Shown piece by piece: positions 25,509 through 33,529 of a stretch of 64,000 bases of DNA. The translations under genes were made by a program, and so were the position numbers. The notes under the pieces are model-generated. The model saw only the letters and a program-made list of their open reading frames with translations, was not told where the DNA came from and searched no databases. The stretch's first letter is position 1; each line of letters opens with the position of its first letter. The DNA comes from Levilactobacillus andaensis (GTDB taxonomy: Bacteria; Bacillota; Bacilli; Lactobacillales; Lactobacillaceae), in the NCBI RefSeq assembly GCF_016861695.1, contig NZ_BOLP01000006.1:62001-126000 (forward strand), in the 5' to 3' direction.

Positions 25509-26150
25509 ATGACAACATTAATTATCGGTGCACACGGCCAAGTTGGCCAACACATTGTGGCACAACTCGCCACAACTGGCGAAACGGTTTACGGTGGGAT
25601 TCGCAACGCCGAACAGGCCGCCGTCATTGAAAAACTCGGTGGTCATCCCCGCATGGTCAACCTCATGGGAGCCGCGGATGGCTTAGTCCCCGCCATGAAC
25701 GACGTGGACACGGTCGTCTTCTCCGCCGGTTCCGGTGGTAGTACCGGCGACGACATGACGCTCAATATCGACCTCGATGGCGCCGTTAAATCCATGATTG
25801 CCACGGAAAAGGCCGGCATCAAGCGCTTCATTATCGTTAGTGCCATGGGGACCGACGACCGGTCCTTCTGGGAAAAATCCGGCATTCGGCCCTACTACGT
25901 TGCTAAATATTACGCCGACCAATGGCTCCAACACCGCACGGACCTAGACTACACAATTGTTCGTCCCGGCATCCTGACCAACGATGACCCAACCGGCAAG
26001 ATCACCTTGGACCCAGCCACCGCCGATACGACTAAAATTGCTCGCGCGGATGTGGCTGCGGCCGTTGTGGCGGTCGTCAAGCATCCCCTCCCCAAGCAGA
26101 TCATCACGATTGTTAACGGCGATGTGCCCGTGGCTGACGCGATTCGGTAA
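25509..26150 (+). CDS. NAD(P)-binding atypical SDR (NmrA/YwnB-like)
   Basis: The 213-residue Rossmann protein begins LIIGAHGQVGQHIVAQLATTG and has AGIKRFIIVSAMGTD and YYVAKYYADQWL, where Y-x3-K stands at the active-site position. The segment DYTIVRPGILTND follows. This is the small NAD(P)H-binding family linked to stress in lactobacilli. The ATG at 25509 follows TGGAGG. The physiological reaction is unknown. The gene is followed by a composite repeat rather than by another gene. Confidence 0.85.
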   Translation: MTTLIIGAHGQVGQHIVAQLATTGETVYGGIRNAEQAAVIEKLGGHPRMVNLMGAADGLVPAMNDVDTVVFSAGSGGSTGDDMTLNIDLDGAVKSMIATEKAGIKRFIIVSAMGTDDRSFWEKSGIRPYYVAKYYADQWLQHRTDLDYTIVRPGILTNDDPTGKITLDPATADTTKIARADVAAAVVAVVKHPLPKQIITIVNGDVPVADAIR

Positions 26151-26270
26151 AGCTTAAATTGAATGTGACCGCACTGAAGACATTATTTTGTCCAGTTATA
26201 AGTCTAAAGGTTGAACCTTTCTAAAATGCCGGTCATACCTGTTCTAGCAACAACAGTGGGACTAAAACTA

Positions 26271-26760
26271 GGCAACATGGTAGGCCCTTCGCCTTACCGG
26301 CCGGCAGATATGGGCTGGAACGGTGCGAACGCAACTTGAAGCCTCGAAAGAACCGAGTCTACAAGCTTGGTTTTCTGCTAAGCCGGCTAGAAACGCCAGC
26401 TAAGTAGAACGACGCGCCTGAGCCCATATCTGCCGACCTCTCGGCTTACACAGTGTTCTTAGACGATGGAGATAATGGCTGTAACATCCGTTATCGATTG
26501 GACCGAAAGTGCTAAGTCTCTACGTTTTCCGACCATTGTCGTGATAGAACACAACCTGAGCCGGAGGAGGACAGGATGCAGCCAGCCGTGGAGGTGGTGT
26601 TAGTTGGCGATTCATCAGCCAGCTTACAGCACGGGCGACTTTGGAGACACGTGATCTTCGTGGCTTCAAAGCGAGCGAGAAGACTGGTGGTTTTCCAGTC
26701 TGAAGCGTCCCCACAGCCGGCGGAATCCCTGGCAGCCGGCGTGCGACCAATTTACACTAA
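26271..26760 (+). repeat. Composite intergenic repeat B+A, copy 1
   Basis: This 490-base segment matches 29754-30244 over its whole length. Part B (26271-26455) is closed by a 15-bp perfect inverted repeat (26302-26316 with 26421-26435) and holds smaller hairpins. After an 85-base linker, part A (26543-26760) belongs to the A repeat family. It has the main hairpin at 26594-26608 with 26618-26632 (two internal mismatches), an AGACTGG/CCAGTCT hairpin and the conserved end TCCCCACAG...CCCTGGCAGCCGG. No protein-coding frame in it has a ribosome binding site. It lies in the 3' region of the NAD(P)-binding gene. Confidence 0.85.
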
Positions 26761-26770
26761 TTTATTAGTT

Positions 26771-26826
26771 ACAAGCCAGTACCTACAACTACTCAACGGA
26801 GTTAGTTGTGATACTGGCTTTTTCTT
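26771..26826 (+). terminator. Terminator following composite repeat copy 1
   Basis: AGCCAGTA/TACTGGCT with an inner ACAACTA/TTAGTTGT stem is followed by TTTTTC. It would end any transcript running through the repeat. Confidence 0.8.
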
Positions 26827-27118
26827 CGCCCCTATCACCTGCACCTCAAAAAAGGCAGCAACGGTCTCACCGACACTGTCTTTATCAGCTTCTATTCTGT
26901 TGGTCGAATCGTTGTTAAGGGGACGATTCGTTTAGGTAACGTGCGTCAGCCTTAAGGGGGGAAGGCGACACTAGTAACACTTGAGGGAAGGTATTTTGCT
27001 TGAGACCATTCTGTTTGGAGGAAGTTTGCTCAAGTCATTGGGGGTTGGAAATTTTAAGGGGGATTTTCGTCTCACTCAGTGTCAGGTCCGCCTCACCGGA
27101 CGGAACCTGACAGCTAGT
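26827..27118. other. Intergenic region after repeat copy 1
   Basis: About 290 bases without a supported gene. TGTCAGGTCCG and CGGAC-gg-AACCTGACA form a long hairpin near 27078-27113, just after the secreted-peptide gene on the minus strand. It lacks a T tract, so it may be a processing site or a weak terminator. Confidence 0.35.
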
Positions 27119-27418
27119 CTACTTCAATTGGTTATCTTGGTGTTTTTGGTCCAGGTTGAGCGCACTGGCGTCCACGGCCGTTTGAACCTGGCTGGAGATC
27201 TGCTTGGTGGTGACCCGCTTATTGAGTTTAACCTTCGTCACGTGCAGTTCCGTTGCTGGTTGGGCGTTGAACGTAATCGTGGTCCGCTCAATTTCTGGCG
27301 CAGCTGCCCCAGTCGTTGGTCGCGTTGCGGCGGAAGCCCCAGCGGATGTTGCCATCAAGGTTGTTACGGTCATGGCACCCAGCATTACTTTAGTTAGCAT
27401 TGATTTAATTTTAGTCAT
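27119..27418 (-). CDS. Small secreted protein next to the two-component system
   Basis: The 99-residue protein has a clear signal peptide (basic start, MLGAMTVTTLMATSAGASAA) and a cleavage site near AASAA-type residues. A short charged mature part of about 65 residues follows (PEIERTTITFNAQPATELHVTKVKLNKRV). The ATG at 27418 follows GAGGAG. It is divergent from the response regulator gene. I do not recognise the family. It could be a signal, an inhibitor or simply an exported target of the neighbouring sensor system. Confidence 0.75.
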   Translation of the reverse strand: MTKIKSMLTKVMLGAMTVTTLMATSAGASAATRPTTGAAAPEIERTTITFNAQPATELHVTKVKLNKRVTTKQISSQVQTAVDASALNLDQKHQDNQLK

Positions 27419-27692
27419 TTTAACCACTCCTCAGTTAGTTGTTTTGGCTTATCGCTTTCGATGTATTAGTTATACCATCCCCAAGCCCCTTCTATCCTGA
27501 ATCTAGATTAAGGTTAATATATGAATTTCTTAATCAAGGGTTATGATTCTATGGTATCATGCCGTTAAGCCCGTCAAATGGGTCTTTACCCGCCCCACGA
27601 TTTTAACCGTGGACACTTGGATTTTTCCATTTAACCGTTAAACCTAATAGTTCTATCTATAATTAGCCGCTGTAAAAGGAGTGTCGCCACTA

Positions 27693-28394
27693 ATGAAAAA
27701 TACAATTCTGCTGGTTGAAGACGAGGAAGGTCTTGCCAGTTACGTTGCCAAGGAACTCACCTTTGAGGACTTTGACGTTTTGACCGCCGCCGATGGGGAA
27801 GCCGCCTGGGAAACTTACCAGCGCGAAAAAGATAATCTCCTATTAGTTCTGCTCGACTGGATGCTGCCTAAGATGGACGGCATGGAAGTCCTCCGCCGCA
27901 TCCGTAAGCACGATGAGATTCCCGTGATCATGATGACGGCCCGCGACTACTTGGGGGATAAAGTAACCGGCCTCGACAACGGTGCCGACGACTACATCAC
28001 CAAGCCGTTTGAAATCGAAGAGCTGCTTGCCCGCATCCGCGTCATCCAGCGGCGAACCGCCCATCAGAGTGGCTTGGACCAGACCTACCACCTCGCCGAC
28101 CTCACGCTCATCACCAAGACCCGGCAAGTCGACCGCGGCGGTGAGGCGCTCCAGCTGACCCAACGTGAATACGACCTGCTCCTCTTTCTCATGCAGCATC
28201 CCGGTCAGGTCTTCACCCGCGACGAACTGCTCGACAACGTCTGGGGGGTGGACTTCCTCGGCCAACAAAACGTGGTCGATGTCTACATTGGCTACCTTCG
28301 CAACAAGATTGATACTACTGATGCCCCCCACCTGTTCCATACGATTCGTGGCGTGGGCTACACCCTAAAGGAAGATGATGCTGATGCGCACTAA
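27693..28394 (+). CDS. OmpR-family response regulator
   Basis: The 233-residue protein has a receiver domain (LLVEDEEGLA, phospho-acceptor Asp in VLLDWMLPKMDG, KPF lysine) and an OmpR winged-helix C-terminus (LTQREYDLLLFLMQHPGQVFTRDELLDNVWG, RNKID...TIRGVGYTL). The ATG at 27693 follows GGAG by 11 bases; GTG 27681 is the alternative. The sensor kinase gene overlaps its end. The targets are unknown; the divergent secreted protein is a natural candidate. Confidence 0.93.
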   Translation: MKNTILLVEDEEGLASYVAKELTFEDFDVLTAADGEAAWETYQREKDNLLLVLLDWMLPKMDGMEVLRRIRKHDEIPVIMMTARDYLGDKVTGLDNGADDYITKPFEIEELLARIRVIQRRTAHQSGLDQTYHLADLTLITKTRQVDRGGEALQLTQREYDLLLFLMQHPGQVFTRDELLDNVWGVDFLGQQNVVDVYIGYLRNKIDTTDAPHLFHTIRGVGYTLKEDDADAH

Positions 28395-29748
28395 CCACCC
28401 ACCGCGGACCTACGCGGATATTATTCGCCACTCGTTTACCCGGCTCCTACTGGTCATCGGTATAGTCATCGTTCTCACCGTGACCGTCACGTTGAGCGTC
28501 GATCAGCTGTTCCGCGCCCAGGACCAAGCCGCCAAGTTAAGCGTTAGCCTCCAAACGACGCAGGTCAGCAATTTCAAAGACTGGTTGACGGTCAACCAGA
28601 CCAGCGGCCTCAACTCCCACAATACGTTTGTCCTAATCAAGAACGCCGATGGAAGCACGACCTCCCTTCTGCCCCGGACCACCAGCCTGGCCAAGGCCAA
28701 CACCTGGTCGATTCCCTTCACCCATCTGGTCTACATCAAAAATTGGGGCCTGTACTTCTCGGAAACGTTGAAAACGGGCGGCCGCACGTACTCGCTCTTC
28801 ATCGGCATGCACGTCCTCATTGGCAACCTGCACGTCTTGATCTCCGTGATCATCATTGCCATCGGTCTGAGCCTCTTGATTGGTCTACTCTTCGTGCGCC
28901 GGTTAGCCAACCGGATCAGCGCGCCAACCATTGAGTTGGCCCAAGCCGCTCAAGCCGCCGCTGCTAATCCCGAAACCACCCAGCCGAAACTGCCACAGCC
29001 CACGGAACCCGTTGAAGTTTCCCAGCTGGCCAAGGACTTTAACCAACTCCTGGCGGCACAAAATGGGCGTTTGGAACGCGAGCGGCAGTTCATCTCAGAC
29101 GCCTCCCACGAATTACGAACACCCATTGCGACCATTCGCGGTAACGTCAAACTGATCGAACGTCGCGGTGACAAGCACCCTGAGGTCATCCCCGAATCCC
29201 TAGGGTTCATCGACCAGGAATCTTTGCGCATGCAACATTTGATTGAAAACCTGCTCCATTTATCGCGGGCAGACCGAGCCGAGGTGGCGTTGCAGCCCCT
29301 AGACCTTTCTGCCCTGGTGCGCGGGGTCGTCGACCATTACCAGCCACTGGTCGCGCAGCACGTGACGTTTCAGGGAACCGACCAACCTGCCATGGCCCTC
29401 GGTGACCCGGACATGCTCCACCAAATCCTAGTGGCCTTGCTGGACAACGCTCACAAATACTCACCGGAAGACCAGCAGATCGACGTAACGGTTGCCACAA
29501 CGACCACGGCAGTCACTTTAACCGTTGCCGACTTCGGTTCCGGTATCGCCCCTGCCGACCGGGAACACATCTTTGAACGTTTCTACCGGGTCGACGCCTC
29601 ACGTTCCAGCAAGATCGAGGGTAGCGGACTCGGCCTAGCCATCGTGGCGCAACTGGTACAGCTCAACCAGGGAGCCATCGCGGTCACGGACAACAAACCG
29701 CACGGTAGCCGCTTCACGGTGACTTTGAAACGGGCAACTAACAGCTAA
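28375..29748 (+). CDS. Membrane sensor histidine kinase
   Basis: The protein has about 457 residues: a first transmembrane segment (LLLVIGIVIVLTVTVTL), an extracellular sensor domain of roughly 100 residues and a second membrane segment (VLISVIIIAIGLSLLIGLLF). HAMP follows, then the H-box SDASHELRTPIATIRGN, N-box LLDNAHKYS, DFGSGI and GSGLGLAI. It overlaps the response regulator by up to 20 bases. ATG codons at 28375, 28378 and 28384 are all possible starts. The layout resembles ArlS-type kinases. The stimulus is unknown. Confidence 0.92.
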   Translation: MMLMRTNHPPRTYADIIRHSFTRLLLVIGIVIVLTVTVTLSVDQLFRAQDQAAKLSVSLQTTQVSNFKDWLTVNQTSGLNSHNTFVLIKNADGSTTSLLPRTTSLAKANTWSIPFTHLVYIKNWGLYFSETLKTGGRTYSLFIGMHVLIGNLHVLISVIIIAIGLSLLIGLLFVRRLANRISAPTIELAQAAQAAAANPETTQPKLPQPTEPVEVSQLAKDFNQLLAAQNGRLERERQFISDASHELRTPIATIRGNVKLIERRGDKHPEVIPESLGFIDQESLRMQHLIENLLHLSRADRAEVALQPLDLSALVRGVVDHYQPLVAQHVTFQGTDQPAMALGDPDMLHQILVALLDNAHKYSPEDQQIDVTVATTTTAVTLTVADFGSGIAPADREHIFERFYRVDASRSSKIEGSGLGLAIVAQLVQLNQGAIAVTDNKPHGSRFTVTLKRATNS

Positions 29749-29753
29749 CGCCT

Positions 29754-30244
29754 GGCAACATAGTGAAGCCCTTCGCCTTACCGGCCGGCAGATATGGGCT
29801 GGAACGGTGCGGACACAACTTGAAGTCTCGAAAACCGCGAGTCTACAAGGTTGGTCGTTCTGCTAAGTCGGCCAAGAACGCCGGCCAAGCAGAACGACGC
29901 GCCTGAGCCCATATCTGCCGACCTCTCGGCTTACACAGTGACTTTCTGTCCACAAGGTAGATGCGCGTAAAATCGTTATCAATCGAGCCAAAAATGTTAA
30001 ATCCACAAAACTTTTAGCAGTTGTTGTGAATAGAACACAACCCGAGCCGGAGGAGGACAGGGATGTAGCCGGCCGTGGTAATGGTGTTGGCTGGCGTCCT
30101 TTGCTAGCCTAGACCATGGGCGCCTTTTAAGACGCGTGGTTTTCGCGGCTTAAAAGCGAGCGAGAAGACTGGTGTTCTTCCAGTCTGAAGCATCTCCACA
30201 GCAGGCGGAATCCCTGGCAGCCGGAGTGCAACCAATTTACACTA
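29754..30244 (+). repeat. Composite intergenic repeat B+A, copy 2
   Basis: It starts 5 bases after the kinase stop codon. Part B (29754-29940) repeats copy 1, including the 15-bp inverted repeat (29786-29800 with 29906-29920). Part A (30029-30244) keeps all hairpins, with base changes that preserve pairing: the outer arm reads ATG/CAT here against GTG/CAC in copy 1. Same orientation as copy 1, so the two-component locus lies between 490-bp direct repeats. Confidence 0.85.
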
Positions 30245-30418
30245 AATTTAGTGGTATCGATTCATGCCACTCCTGGACTAAAACAGGCAGTTCATCTTTC
30301 AACCTTTAGTCAGCATTCGAAAACTAAGAAATTCTCAGTAAATCCTTAATCAAAGGTGATAGTTTCCTTTACCCTTTCTCGGTATACTAGGTTTATAAAT
30401 TGAAAGGAAGCGTTCGAT

Positions 30419-30670
30419 ATGCTGATTGATGACAACCCAAAAATTCATACGATTACTCCCGCCCAAATTACCAAGGTGTTCTACCCTTATGTGATTGCGA
30501 AAACGGAAGCCGGGAGTTACGTCAACATTAACCTTAGCGAACAAGAACGAAAGGACCCGTTGTTCTGGGAATCCATCGCCAGTATCGCGAAGGCCAAGCT
30601 GTGGGTGCCGATTGGAGAACGATTCCACCAACTCCTATCGTACGACTGGACCTATAACGCCGCCTACTAA
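30419..30670 (+). CDS. Small hypothetical protein
   Basis: The 83-residue soluble protein (PKIHTITPAQITKVFYPYVIA, FWESIASIAKAKLWVPIGERFHQLL) has a good ribosome binding site (AAAGGAAG), a TATACT -10 upstream and a terminator downstream. I do not recognise a family. It is transcribed alone. Confidence 0.7.
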   Translation: MLIDDNPKIHTITPAQITKVFYPYVIAKTEAGSYVNINLSEQERKDPLFWESIASIAKAKLWVPIGERFHQLLSYDWTYNAAY

Positions 30671-30691
30671 ATCTAACTATAAACTTGCTGG

Positions 30692-30723
30692 TCTCACCGT
30701 CTATTCTTGGCGGTGAGATTTTT
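30692..30723 (+). terminator. Terminator after the 83-residue gene
   Basis: TCTCACCG/CGGTGAGA is followed by TTTTT. Confidence 0.82.
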
Positions 30724-30865
30724 CCTTGTACGACCAAAAAAGGGAGACAGCCAGCGGCCGCCTCCCGTGAAAAAGAATCATCTTCTGTGTGAAATTCATT
30801 TCTCTTACCATGTAGTGAAACGTGTACCACAAGACAGTTAGCCGCCTCGTATCTCACGCTTATTT

Positions 30866-31288
30866 TTACAGCCGCGAAGAGTTCTGCAGGATCTCAGCCT
30901 TTTTCCGGAGGTCACCGCGGGTCTGCCAAACTAGAATCGTGGTTGGCCGTGCTAAGTAGCCGTCCATCGTACCACCAATGCTAGCGAGCCAGAAACTCAT
31001 GAATCCCCAAACGCTTGCCGACCATTCTTGTTTGAAAGCCAAGCAAAACGCCGCGATGATCACGAACAGCCCCAAATTGATCAGGGCCGTGATTCCCTGC
31101 CGCCCCAACCGATTAAAGTAAGGGTATTGCCACGTCCACAAGCCATCGACAACTAAGAAACCAAAGATAACGCCCAACGCGATCCGGACGCCGTGGAAGT
31201 TGTCAACGGCCGTTGTTAAGCTCAACAGGACCATTAACATCATGAAAAACCAGAAAGAATGAAACGCATATCGCCAGTCAAATTTCAT
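30866..31288 (-). CDS. Hypothetical four-helix membrane protein
   Basis: The 140-residue protein has about four hydrophobic segments (FWFFMMLMVLLSLTTAV, ALGVIFGFLVVDGLW, ALINLGLFVIIAAFCLAF, WGFMSFWLASIGG) and a basic C-terminus. The ATG at 31288 follows GTGAGG. No known family is recognised, and no transport signature is visible. Confidence 0.65.
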   Translation of the reverse strand: MKFDWRYAFHSFWFFMMLMVLLSLTTAVDNFHGVRIALGVIFGFLVVDGLWTWQYPYFNRLGRQGITALINLGLFVIIAAFCLAFKQEWSASVWGFMSFWLASIGGTMDGYLARPTTILVWQTRGDLRKKAEILQNSSRL

Positions 31289-31437
31289 GCAAGTCGCCTC
31301 ACTTTCATCAGCCATTTCGGCTTTATTGAAGATGAATTTTAGCACGGCCCACCTTAAAAGAACATAACGGGTGCTCCCATGGTTAAGATAGTAGCGCTAC
31401 CAACGACCATTTTGTGCAAGCGGTTCCTTGTGGATAG

Positions 31438-31474
31438 AAAAAACGATGGTAGCCATTTCAGGCCCCATCGTTTC
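31438..31474 (-). terminator. Terminator after the DHA2 efflux gene
   Basis: AAACGATGG/CCATCGTTT arms (minus strand) are followed by TTTTTT. Confidence 0.85.
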
Positions 31475-31499
31475 CAATGAAAAATTAAGTTTTTGCCAA

Positions 31500-32894
31500 C
31501 TACGACTTTACCCGGTTCAACCGAAAGGCCACGGCCATCCCCAACCAGGAAATGACGGCTACGGTTACCAGAACCAGGAGTGCCCATTGTGAACCGGCTG
31601 CTGTTCTGCTGGCAGCGCTACCGACTGTTCCAGCCTGACTGGCCGCAATAATAGCCGCACAGATGGCCGTTCCCATGGCACCCGCAAATTGTTGCATGGC
31701 GTTCATCAGGGCGTTTCCATCGGCCTTCAGGTCAGCCGACAGCTGTTTCAGACCATCCGTCATGATGTTTCCGAACGCGGAACCGATCCCAATCATGTAG
31801 CCCACGTAGAGTCCAAGAATGGCCCACAGGTTGAGCTGCCGGGCAAATACCGTCATCAATAGCAGCATAACCACGACCAGACCGAGGCCGAATAGAATTG
31901 GCCGTTTCGCACCAAACCGGTCCAAAATCTGCCCGCCAATCGGTGAAAATGCCGCACCAATCAAGGCCCCCGGCAGAACGACTAATCCGGCGGTAAAGGC
32001 CGACTGCTGATCGACTAACTGAAGGTAGTTAGGCAGCACAAACGACAGCCCTAGCGCCGTGATCTGGACCATGAAGAATGCCAACAAATGCCAGGCAAAC
32101 GCCGGATTGGCCACGGTTTTCAATTGAATCAACGGGTGCGCACTGTGCCGGGAACGCTGGACGAAAAAGACTAAGCCCAAGATTCCCACAAGCAGGCTTC
32201 CCGCAACCGACCAACTGAGAAACGACTGGGTACTGAGCGAGCTAAACCCAAAGATCAGACCACTAAAGGTCACGATGACCCCGAGCATACTAAGAAAATC
32301 GAAACGTTCCGGAGCCGTTTCACTGACCTGGCGAATCGTTTTGAGACCCACGAAAAATGAAACAATCAGAAATGGCAGTAAAATCCAGAAGATGTACCGC
32401 CAGTTCAAGTGAGTCACTAGCACGCCCCCGTAGGTCGGTCCAATCGCTGGCCCCACGGCGGTGATCAGGGTCCCCACCCCGGTCATCATCCCAATCCGAC
32501 TCAGTGGCACCTGTTCCAGGATAATATTGAACATCAGCGGCAAGGCAATTCCCGTACCAACACCTTGAATCGCTCGGCCTAACAATAGTAGTGGGAACGT
32601 GGTCGCACAGGCATCCGTCAGCAACCCGGCAATAAAGAGCAGGTTAGCGACCACGAAGAGTTGTTTCATTTTAAAACGCCGTTTCAAGTAGGACGAAATG
32701 GGCACGATACAGGCGACAATCAGCAGGTACAGCGTTGTCATCCACTGTACCGTCCCCGTCGTGACGTGAAACTGTTTCATCAGGGTCGGGAACGTAATGT
32801 TCATGGCCGTTTCAACGATGACCCCGCTAAGTGACATCAACCCCGTTGCCAGCACCGCGCCGACGACTCGCGGGTCAATTTTTTCTTTACTCAT
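31500..32894 (-). CDS. MFS drug:H+ antiporter, DHA2/EmrB family
   Basis: The 464-residue protein has about 14 transmembrane segments and the EmrB/QacA signatures WMTTLYLLIVACIVPISSYL and LGRAIQGVGTGIALPLMFNII. The motif-C region is AVGPAIGPTYGGVL. It likely exports toxic organic compounds. The ATG at 32894 follows AGGAG and is 4 bases after the MarR stop codon, so the two are one operon under MarR control. Confidence 0.92.
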   Translation of the reverse strand: MSKEKIDPRVVGAVLATGLMSLSGVIVETAMNITFPTLMKQFHVTTGTVQWMTTLYLLIVACIVPISSYLKRRFKMKQLFVVANLLFIAGLLTDACATTFPLLLLGRAIQGVGTGIALPLMFNIILEQVPLSRIGMMTGVGTLITAVGPAIGPTYGGVLVTHLNWRYIFWILLPFLIVSFFVGLKTIRQVSETAPERFDFLSMLGVIVTFSGLIFGFSSLSTQSFLSWSVAGSLLVGILGLVFFVQRSRHSAHPLIQLKTVANPAFAWHLLAFFMVQITALGLSFVLPNYLQLVDQQSAFTAGLVVLPGALIGAAFSPIGGQILDRFGAKRPILFGLGLVVVMLLLMTVFARQLNLWAILGLYVGYMIGIGSAFGNIMTDGLKQLSADLKADGNALMNAMQQFAGAMGTAICAAIIAASQAGTVGSAASRTAAGSQWALLVLVTVAVISWLGMAVAFRLNRVKS

Positions 32895-32898
32895 ATCT

Positions 32899-33330
32899 TT
32901 ACTCCTTTTCACTGTTCCAATGACTAACGTTGACTAAGGCGCGGCGAAATGCCGCTACTTCTTGTGGGGATAATCCCGCCACCATCTTGGCATCTTGTTC
33001 CACCAAGTGCTGTTGAACGATGGGCACTAATCCCCGCCCCTTCGCCGTTAGCCGAAGTTGTCGCTTGCGACTATCACTCGCCGCCACGATTCGCGTGACT
33101 AGGTCGCGTTCCACCATCCGTTTCACCAGCAAGGACGCCGTGGAACGCTGGACGTGAAATTCGTGTTCCAAATCAACCTGGAACACATCTTTTTCTCCGC
33201 TCCGGGACAAGAAGTCAATCACCGATAGCTGCATCCCGGTTAAGCCGTAAGGTCGAGCGAAATCGTTCATTTCTATATTCATTTGATGTTCCGCATCGCG
33301 TATCCAAGCACCCAAACGTCGTTGTACCAA
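32899..33330 (-). CDS. MarR family repressor of the efflux operon
   Basis: The 143-residue protein has MarR winged-helix features: LTGMQLSVIDFLSR, VDLEHEFHVQRSTASLLVKRMVERDLVTR, SDSRKRQLRLTAKG. The start is an unusual TTG at 33330 supported by AGGAG 9 bases upstream. A palindromic operator overlaps its own transcription start. It is followed at once by the efflux pump gene, the standard arrangement of drug-induced derepression. Confidence 0.9.
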   Translation of the reverse strand: MVQRRLGAWIRDAEHQMNIEMNDFARPYGLTGMQLSVIDFLSRSGEKDVFQVDLEHEFHVQRSTASLLVKRMVERDLVTRIVAASDSRKRQLRLTAKGRGLVPIVQQHLVEQDAKMVAGLSPQEVAAFRRALVNVSHWNSEKE

Positions 33331-33346
33331 GTCAAGTCACTCCTTT

Positions 33347-33392
33347 TTGTTAGTCAGCTAACAATTTTAGCCGGATTCATCGTGAAATTCAA
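33347..33392 (-). promoter_or_regulatory. marR-efflux promoter with palindromic operator
   Basis: On the minus strand TTGAAT, 17 bases, TAAAAT forms the promoter. The perfect dyad TTGTTAG-tcag-CTAACAA (33347-33364) sits at the start site and just before the ribosome binding site, as expected for autorepression by MarR. Confidence 0.72.
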
Positions 33393-33414
33393 GGGTTAAT
33401 TTTAGGAAACACAC

Positions 33415-33465
33415 AAAAACCGCCGTCACAGCTATGAGTTAGCCCTAGCTGTGACGACGGTTCAT
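33415..33465 (-). terminator. Terminator after pyruvate oxidase
   Basis: GTCACAGCT/AGCTGTGAC arms extended by ACCG/CGGT, followed by TTTTT on the minus strand. Confidence 0.85.
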
Positions 33466-33529
33466 TTAAAATTTACCTGTTAATCTGCTTGAATCCTGCC
33501 TAGTTCAGAAGTCAAGCGGCACTTATACC

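Noticed and set aside
26520-26750. Open frames inside A-family repeats (also at 39648-39836, 41488-41736 and 60892-61092) that share peptide pieces such as RLPGIPPAVGTLQ
   Set aside because: The shared peptides simply reflect shared DNA. They lack ribosome binding sites, differ in length and ends, and the DNA pattern fits hairpin conservation rather than codon conservation.
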